Part shown: in pieces, positions 58,718-64,000 of the stretch
Position numbering within the stretch: the first letter of the stretch is position 1
Layout of the letters: every line of letters starts with the position of its first letter
Source of the DNA: Fischerella muscicola SAG 1427-1 = PCC 73103
GTDB taxonomy: Bacteria; Cyanobacteriota; Cyanobacteriia; Cyanobacteriales; Nostocaceae
Direction: 5' to 3'
Assembly (NCBI RefSeq): GCF_000317245.1
Contig: NZ_AJLJ01000271.1
Span: 31,538 to 95,537 of the forward strand
DNA: 64,000 bases
The notes under the pieces: generated by a model
The model's database searches: none
What the model saw: only the letters and a program-made list of their open reading frames with translations
What the model was told of the DNA's origin: nothing
Translations under genes and position numbers: made by a program

Positions 58718-60898
58718 ATGAATTCTCAATTTATTGAAAATACGAGCAGAAAAGCATTTTTATTAGAAGTTGGTACCGAAGAACTACCTGCAAGCTTTTT
58801 GAGTAGTGCGATCGCACAGTGGAAATCGTTGATTCCTCAAAGTCTCCGAGAAAATAGTCTCAACAGTGAATCAGTAGAAATTTACGGTACTCCCCGACGT
58901 CTAGCAGTACTGATCAAAGGTTTACCATCCCAGCAAGCTGACAGGGAAGAAGAAATTAAAGGCCCACCTGCACAAACTGCTTTTAAAGACGGAAAACCTA
59001 CCCCAGCAGCGCAAGGTTTTGCTAAAAAGCAAGGTGTGGAACTTGATGCTTTTGAAATTCGCAGCACAGATAAAGGCGATTTTGTATTTGTACGCAAGCT
59101 GATTCCCGGTCGTCAGGTAGCGGGAATTTTAACCGAACTTGTCCCTCAGTGGATTTTGGGTTTAGAAGGTAAGCGGTTGATGCGCTGGGGTGATGGGGAT
59201 TTGCGGTTTTCTCGTCCCATCCGTTGGTTGGTGAGTTTGTTAGATGATGCTGTACTGCCGATAGAATTGGTGAATGGTTCCGAGACTATCAAAAGCGATC
59301 GCATCTCTCAAGCTCATCGGATTTTACATCCCCAACCAGTTACAATTCCCCAAGCTATCGATTATGTAACTGTAATGCGTTTAGCATCGGTTATTGTGAA
59401 TGTCGAGGAACGGAAAAATATTATCGTTGAAGAAGTCAAAAAATCTGCTGATCAGTTAAATGGTTCTGTAGAAATTTACCCAGATTTGTTGGAGGAAGTC
59501 ACAAACTTAGTCGAATTCCCTTCAGCAGTGATTGGTGAATTTGAAAGTGATTTTTTGAATTTGCCAACAGAAGTAATTACTACTGTGATGGTGCATCACC
59601 AGCGTTATTTCCCAATTTTTAAAGATAGCAATCAGCAAAAATTACTGCCGTATTTTATCACTATTTCCAATGGTGATCCAGCTAAATCAAATATCATTGC
59701 TATTGGGAATGCCAGAGTGATTCGCGCTCGTTTAGCTGATGGGAAATTCTTCTATGATGCTGACTTAAAAAAACCGTTAGATAGTTTTTTACCCCAGCTA
59801 GCAAAAGTTACTTTTCAAGAAAACTTAGGTTCGCTGTTAGATAAAGTCGGACGAATTTCTAAAATTGCTGCACGAATCGCTGAACAATTACAATTAAATC
59901 CAGAACAAAGTCATAATGTTCACCGTGCCGCATTATTGTGCAAAGCTGATTTGGTCAGCCAAATGGTCTATGAGTTTCCAGAATTACAAGGCATTATGGG
60001 ACAAAAATATGCTTTAGCAAGTGAAGAAGGAGAAGCGGTAGCGACAGGAATTTTTGAGCATTATTTGCCTCGTGGTGCAGATGATATTTTGCCACAAACA
60101 ATAACTGGTCAAGTTGTAGGTTTGGCAGATAGATTAGATACTCTAGTTAGTATCTTTGGTTTAGGGATGATTCCCACAGGTTCTTCAGATCCCTTTGCCT
60201 TACGACGAGCCGCAAATGCAATTGTAAACATCACATGGTCAGCAGATTTAGCAATTAATTTACAACAGTTATTGGAGCAAATTGCTACAGATTTTGTCGC
60301 AAACCATAATAAACACAAAGAAGAATTAGTTGCGACTTTGCAAGAATTTTTCTTACAACGCATTCGTACTCTGTTGCAAGAAGAAAAACAAATAGATTAT
60401 GACTTGATGAATGCTGTGGTAGGCGAAAATGACCCAGAATATACCCAAAGAGCATTACAGGATTTATTAGATGTACGCGATCGCGCTTTATTCCTGCAAA
60501 AAATCCGCAAAGATGGAACCTTAGACAAAATCTACGAAACTGTCAACCGTTCTACCCGTTTAGCAGCGCAAGGTGATTTAGATACCAAGGAGCTTGATCC
60601 GACGACTGTTGTTCAGCCAGAAATATTCCAAAAATCCTGTGAAACTGCACTTTACCATGCCTTAGTAGAATTAGTTCCCCAAACTCAAGCCGCACAAAAT
60701 TCGCGTAATTACCAACTGTTGGTAGCAGGATTAGAAAAAATTGCTCCCACAGTGAGTAACTTTTTTGATGGGCCGGAAAGTGTTTTGGTTATAGATCCAG
60801 ATCCGAATATTAAGCGCAATCGATTAAATTTGCTGGGTTTGCTGCGTAACCACGCGCGCGTACTAGCAGATTTTGGCGCAGTTGTGAAAAATTTGTAG
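58718..60898 (+). CDS. glyS: Glycyl-tRNA synthetase beta subunit
   Basis: 726 residues from ATG 58718 (a TTG at 58688 would add ten residues without family fit). The N-terminus FLLEVGTEELPASFLSSAIAQWK is canonical. Further marks are GPPAQTAFKDGKPTPAAQGFAKKQGV, VHHQRYFPIF, KLADGKFFYDADLKKPL-type RLADGKFFYDADLKKPLDSFLPQL, and RADRLDTL-like GLADRLDTLVSIFGLGMIPTGSSDPFALRRAANAIVNI of the HD-like part. The C-terminal anticodon-binding helices end with LLGLLRNHARVLADFGAVV. It acts as an alpha2-beta2 enzyme with GlyQ, which is not in this window, as is usual in cyanobacteria where glyQ is elsewhere. Confidence 0.97.
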   Translation: MNSQFIENTSRKAFLLEVGTEELPASFLSSAIAQWKSLIPQSLRENSLNSESVEIYGTPRRLAVLIKGLPSQQADREEEIKGPPAQTAFKDGKPTPAAQGFAKKQGVELDAFEIRSTDKGDFVFVRKLIPGRQVAGILTELVPQWILGLEGKRLMRWGDGDLRFSRPIRWLVSLLDDAVLPIELVNGSETIKSDRISQAHRILHPQPVTIPQAIDYVTVMRLASVIVNVEERKNIIVEEVKKSADQLNGSVEIYPDLLEEVTNLVEFPSAVIGEFESDFLNLPTEVITTVMVHHQRYFPIFKDSNQQKLLPYFITISNGDPAKSNIIAIGNARVIRARLADGKFFYDADLKKPLDSFLPQLAKVTFQENLGSLLDKVGRISKIAARIAEQLQLNPEQSHNVHRAALLCKADLVSQMVYEFPELQGIMGQKYALASEEGEAVATGIFEHYLPRGADDILPQTITGQVVGLADRLDTLVSIFGLGMIPTGSSDPFALRRAANAIVNITWSADLAINLQQLLEQIATDFVANHNKHKEELVATLQEFFLQRIRTLLQEEKQIDYDLMNAVVGENDPEYTQRALQDLLDVRDRALFLQKIRKDGTLDKIYETVNRSTRLAAQGDLDTKELDPTTVVQPEIFQKSCETALYHALVELVPQTQAAQNSRNYQLLVAGLEKIAPTVSNFFDGPESVLVIDPDPNIKRNRLNLLGLLRNHARVLADFGAVVKNL

Positions 60899-60982
60899 CT
60901 AAAGTCCATAAAAATATTGTGTAAATTGTGCCAAGAAACGTTAGGATAAGGTGTGCTTAACCAGGGAATTCTGCTACAGTCT

Positions 60983-62434
60983 ATGCCCAAAGCCCATGTA
61001 ATTGGATTAGGAAAGTCCGGTGTTGCGGCGGCGAGATTGTTGAAGCGGGATGGTTGGGAGGTGGTGTTAAGCGATCGCAACACCTCCCCTAACCTCCGTA
61101 CGCAACAACAAGAACTCCTAGCCGAACAAATCACTGTTGAACTAGGGTATTCTCTGGCTTTAACTGAACCAGATTTACCCCAGCTAATAGTTGTTAGTCC
61201 CGGTGTTCCTTGGGATATCCCTGTACTAGTTCAAGCACGGGATTTGGGTATAGAAACCATCGGTGAGATGGAATTAGCATGGCGGTACTTAAAATCTATT
61301 CCTTGGGTGGCGATTACTGGTACTAATGGTAAGACTACTACAACATCTTTAATTGCGAGCATTTTCCAAACAGCAAGATTAAATGCTCCGGCTTGCGGTA
61401 ACATTGGCCATGCTGCTTGTGAAGTTGCCCTCTCGCAAGCAGGAGAAGAACAAACTGCAATCCAAAATCCAAAATCCATAGACGCTTCTGCGGCTTCCCG
61501 CAGGGTAATCCAAAATTCCCTTGATTGGGTGATTGCAGAGATTAGCAGTTACCAAATAGAATCTTCTTCTACCTTGAAACCACTTATCGGTGTCTGGACT
61601 ACTTTTACACCTGATCACCTCAGCCGTCATAAAACATTAGAGAATTATTACAACATCAAAGCTAGTTTGTTGCGTCAGAGTGAGATACAAATTTTTAATG
61701 GTGATGATGCATACTTGCGTAAAATTGGTTTGAGTGATTGGCCAGATGCCTATTGGACAAGTGTTCAAGGTAAAGATTTCCTGATTGGTGAAAAAGGTTT
61801 TTACATTCAAGATGGGTGGGTTTTCCAAACATGCCATGATAGTTCGGGACAAGATGCAGCGATTGTGGAAGTATCTGCGTTGCGGATGGTAGGAGAACAT
61901 AATCTGCAAAATCTACTCATGGCTGTGGCGTCGGCGCGATTGGCAGGAATTGATCAAGATTCCATTTCTCGTGCCATCAGGGAGTTCCCCGGTGTTCCCC
62001 ATCGCCTAGAACACATTTGTACTTGGGAAGGTATAGATTTTATCAATGATAGCAAGGCTACTAATTACGACGCAGCCGAGGTAGGGTTAGCATCGGTGCC
62101 AAATCCTGTGATTTTAATAGCCGGTGGTGAAGCCAAAGCAGGTGATGATACTGCCTGGATAGCAAAAATTAAAACCAAAGCTGCTGCTGTTTTACTAATT
62201 GGTGATGCTGCTAAAGCTTTTGCTCAACGTTTGCAAGAAGTTGGATACACCAATTACGAAATTGTGGAAACGATGAATAAAGCTGTTGGGAAATCAGTAG
62301 AATTAGCTAAACAACATCAAGCATCTGTAGTATTACTGTCACCAGCATGTGCGAGTTTTGATCAGTATCCTAATTTTGAAGTGCGAGGTGAGCATTTTCG
62401 ACAGTTGTGTTTGGAGTGGGTGGCAAATCATTAA
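60983..62434 (+). CDS. murD: UDP-N-acetylmuramoylalanine--D-glutamate ligase with a repeat-derived insert
   Basis: 483 residues from ATG 60983, about 30 longer than common MurD proteins. It adds D-Glu to UDP-MurNAc-L-Ala in cytoplasmic peptidoglycan synthesis. Signature features: VIGLGKSGVAAARLL, ATP loop GTNGKTTT at 113-120, ACGNIGHA, EISSYQIESS, FTPDHLSRHKTLENYYNIKASLL (the Lys is probably the carbamylated one), VPHRLEHICTWEGIDFINDSKATNYDAA and LLSPACASFDQYPNFEVRGEHF. Residues about 155-179 do not fit the family; the bases there (61445-61519) are a copy of dispersed repeats inserted in frame before LDWVIAEISSYQ. The gene starts 84 bases after glyS. Confidence 0.95.
   Translation: MPKAHVIGLGKSGVAAARLLKRDGWEVVLSDRNTSPNLRTQQQELLAEQITVELGYSLALTEPDLPQLIVVSPGVPWDIPVLVQARDLGIETIGEMELAWRYLKSIPWVAITGTNGKTTTTSLIASIFQTARLNAPACGNIGHAACEVALSQAGEEQTAIQNPKSIDASAASRRVIQNSLDWVIAEISSYQIESSSTLKPLIGVWTTFTPDHLSRHKTLENYYNIKASLLRQSEIQIFNGDDAYLRKIGLSDWPDAYWTSVQGKDFLIGEKGFYIQDGWVFQTCHDSSGQDAAIVEVSALRMVGEHNLQNLLMAVASARLAGIDQDSISRAIREFPGVPHRLEHICTWEGIDFINDSKATNYDAAEVGLASVPNPVILIAGGEAKAGDDTAWIAKIKTKAAAVLLIGDAAKAFAQRLQEVGYTNYEIVETMNKAVGKSVELAKQHQASVVLLSPACASFDQYPNFEVRGEHFRQLCLEWVANH
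61460..61518 (+). repeat. Dispersed repeats in frame inside murD
   Basis: ATCCAAAATCCAAAATCC, then GACGCTTCTGCGGCTTCCCGCAGGG (with a CTGCGG/CCGCAG hairpin), then ATCCAAAATTC. Each part occurs elsewhere as an intergenic repeat of this genome or its relatives. They lie at a surface loop between the ATP loop and EISSYQ. Confidence 0.8.
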
Positions 62435-62646
62435 GTTAAATAATTAAAATCTGCTCTGATAAATGTGCTTGGTGTCGATACACAAGGTATCATTATTTAA
62501 CTTCCTTGCCTGGGGTGCGATCGCCTAATTTTTGCCTATTTACTGTCCTAGCTAACTATAGGACTTACTGTGTCTGAGTTAACAAAGCTATTATCAACAC
62601 CAATACTCTACAAATTTCTTAGACTGGATCTGCAAGATACTCACAA

Positions 62647-63534
62647 ATGCTCAAGACAAAGACAATGAAAACATCTGGAAAATTCGACTTTGAGGACGAT
62701 AAGTTTAATGCACCGCCTTCTCAAGTCATCCCTTGGTGTCAGATGATTAATCCTCGATATGGACAAGATCACATCCAGCCTTATGGTTTAGCAATCAAGC
62801 TGGATAATGCCCATGCTGTGGGGTTTAAGCCGGATGACAATTGGCAACAAATGGAACACGAATTTAGCTCCGGTTCGGAAACGGTATATATCACTACTAC
62901 TCCACGCTTAGTAGTTGTGCGACGTGGGCCATTGTCTGTCAAAGACCGAGAAACTGGTGTCAAGCTAGGTACACTAAGAGATAATTATGACGCTTTTTTA
63001 GCAGATAAACTTAAATTTAAAACTTTTACACGCTATCTAATTTTTGTAGTTGGAGAAAATAAACAATTTTTGCATGAATTACCGCTACAACTTACTTTAA
63101 ATGGTGCAGCCGGAGCAAGTTTTAGTAAAGCTTATTGCGAATACCAACAAGGTAGAATTACAGGTGGATTTCTCGCAGAATTAGAAAGAACTTATGCTGC
63201 TTACCGTAAGCTACCTTTAACACCAAAAGGATCATTATTTCATGCTCATGGTATTTTTTGCCCAATTATTGATTCAGAAGAAAGAGGTATTGAACCAAAT
63301 ACAGTTTTGGTTGCTTCTACTGTGGACTATAAACATCCCACAGTTTCAACTTTGACGCAATATCTCATAGCTTCTGATTCTCCAGAATCTGAGATAATTA
63401 TCAAGAATTACGAAGAATATAAGGAATTTGGCAAAGAACCTATTAAAGCAGAACTACCGAAGATGGTAGCGGCTGGGGTTTCTAATTCCTACATTTATCC
63501 TGATGATGATGATTTTAGTTATCCGCCCTATTAA
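62647..63534 (+). CDS. Conserved cyanobacterial hypothetical protein (DUF5895-like)
   Basis: 295 residues. Soluble, no signal or membrane segment. It opens with DFEDDKFNAPPSQVIPWCQMINPRYG and has beta-rich segments (ETVYITTTPRLVVVRRGPL, KTFTRYLIFVVGENKQFLHELPLQLTLNGAAGASF, FHAHGIFCPIID). The C-terminus is acidic with a DDDDF run. I recall a cyanobacterial family of unknown function with this N-terminus (DUF5895), not checked. Some members are thought to occur with plasmid or mobile genes, but nothing mobile is beside it here. ATG at 62647 (a second in-frame ATG at 62665) with no strong RBS. Confidence 0.8.
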   Translation: MLKTKTMKTSGKFDFEDDKFNAPPSQVIPWCQMINPRYGQDHIQPYGLAIKLDNAHAVGFKPDDNWQQMEHEFSSGSETVYITTTPRLVVVRRGPLSVKDRETGVKLGTLRDNYDAFLADKLKFKTFTRYLIFVVGENKQFLHELPLQLTLNGAAGASFSKAYCEYQQGRITGGFLAELERTYAAYRKLPLTPKGSLFHAHGIFCPIIDSEERGIEPNTVLVASTVDYKHPTVSTLTQYLIASDSPESEIIIKNYEEYKEFGKEPIKAELPKMVAAGVSNSYIYPDDDDFSYPPY

Positions 63535-63926
63535 ATTTGGAAACGCTTAAAGGAAAAATTAAAGGGATGTAGATGTGCATGAAAATATGACTCTTTCTAC
63601 ACCCCTACATCCTTACACCTCCACATCCTTTTTTTAGCTAAATAGGCGTAAAAGAACAATATTTTCTGTGATAAGAGTTAGTGATTATTTATTGCTTGAT
63701 AAAAAACAGTAATTAGTATTTTTTGGCATTTTTGGCTTGATTTATACCAGTTCATATCATAAAAACCACAAATCTTTTTTACAGGTTTAATTATTTTTTA
63801 ACATAAAATTTTTCTGGTAAATAAATAAAAGTAATAATTGAGTAACTATGAAAATTTTTATAAAAATATAGATATCATTAATACTAATAAAATCAAATAT
63901 AAATTAATTATTACTGAAGTTACTAA
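63535..63926. other. AT-rich gap before the last gene
   Basis: About 390 bases, the last 250 extremely AT-rich. AGGGATGTAGATGTGCATG (63563-63581) and CTACACCCCTACATCCTT (63597-63614) form an imperfect inverted repeat that may end the preceding transcript. No gene seen. Confidence 0.5.
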
Positions 63927-64000
63927 ATGTCAATGATCATACAAAATTCTTACTCAGATAAAATACTGGTAGTCGATGATTCTCCTGATAACGTGTTTTT
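63927..64000 (+). CDS. Response regulator or hybrid sensor, partial
   Basis: ATG at 63927; 24 full codons are in the window: MSMIIQNSYSDKILVVDDSP followed by DNVF, cut by the right edge. ILVVDDSPDNV is the first strand and acidic pair of a two-component receiver domain, of the form common at the N-terminus of response regulators that also carry GGDEF, PAS or histidine kinase domains in cyanobacteria. The rest of the gene, and so its output, is outside the window. Confidence 0.8.
   Translation, partial: MSMIIQNSYSDKILVVDDSPDNVF

Overview
The window looks like chromosomal DNA of a filamentous, probably heterocyst-forming cyanobacterium (Nostocales type). The evidence is the photosystem I core pair psaA-psaB, an ictB homologue, a CruP-type paralogue of the lycopene cyclase CruA, heme oxygenase, an ABA4-like protein, many GCGATCGC (HIP1) octamers inside genes, and heptameric short tandem repeats (AACTAAC, TTGACTA) of the kind known from Nostocales. 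Composition is moderately AT-rich. I saw no rRNA, no tRNA, no CRISPR array and no transposase gene. The species call is inference.

Layout. 1-3077: a partial NHLRC2-like thioredoxin protein (cut by the left edge) divergent from a glutaminase, then a Pro/Thr-rich lipoprotein. 3651-8311: psaA and psaB, separated by a repeat-bearing spacer and closed by a strong terminator. 8542-15771: an unrecognised nitroreductase-like gene, a Kir-type K+ channel, a large pentapeptide-repeat membrane protein, a repeat-filled gap and a GT4 glycosyltransferase. 16082-23579: an unusual fusion (cNMP-binding domain, degenerate sigma54-activator-type AAA+ domain, membrane polyferredoxin), an LtrA protein, a GAF/histidine-kinase-like protein without its phospho-acceptor His, and ictB. 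23701-29670: WGxxGxxG protein, smpB, rhomboid protease, NarL-type response regulator, SGNH hydrolase, DNA methyltransferase, cyanase. 30017-35416: a MarR / EmrA-like / MFS / EmrB-like efflux cluster in which the last gene carries an in-frame TGA. 35523-44986: ABA4-like, SDR, cobW, ho1, glmM, a decayed CHAT-domain gene, a small secreted protein, cruP and a nucleotidyltransferase. 45431-53121: a surface-polysaccharide cluster (three glycosyltransferases, an asparagine-synthase-like enzyme, a Wzm/Wzt-type ABC exporter). 53226-63534: information-processing and envelope genes (xseA-xseB, recA, tsaB, glyS, murD) with small ORFs between them. A response-regulator gene begins at 63927 and runs off the right edge.

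Repeats shape the window. Several dispersed families (ATCCAAAATCCAAAAT, CTCTGCGCCTCTGCGG, GGGTGCGTTA palindromes, GACTTCTT-AAGAAGTC hairpins, heptamer and decamer tandem repeats) fill the intergenic gaps. In at least two places they also sit in frame inside conserved genes: the polyferredoxin fusion and murD. In the xse operon one repeat appears to supply the ribosome-binding site of xseB. Two related MITE-like inverted-repeat elements lie at 42208 and 45204.

The strongest candidate for something undescribed is the 16082-18667 fusion. It looks like an enhancer-binding-protein scaffold that has lost the sigma54-contact loop and key ATPase residues, in a phylum that is generally taken to lack sigma54, and has gained a membrane iron-sulfur redox module in place of a DNA-binding domain.
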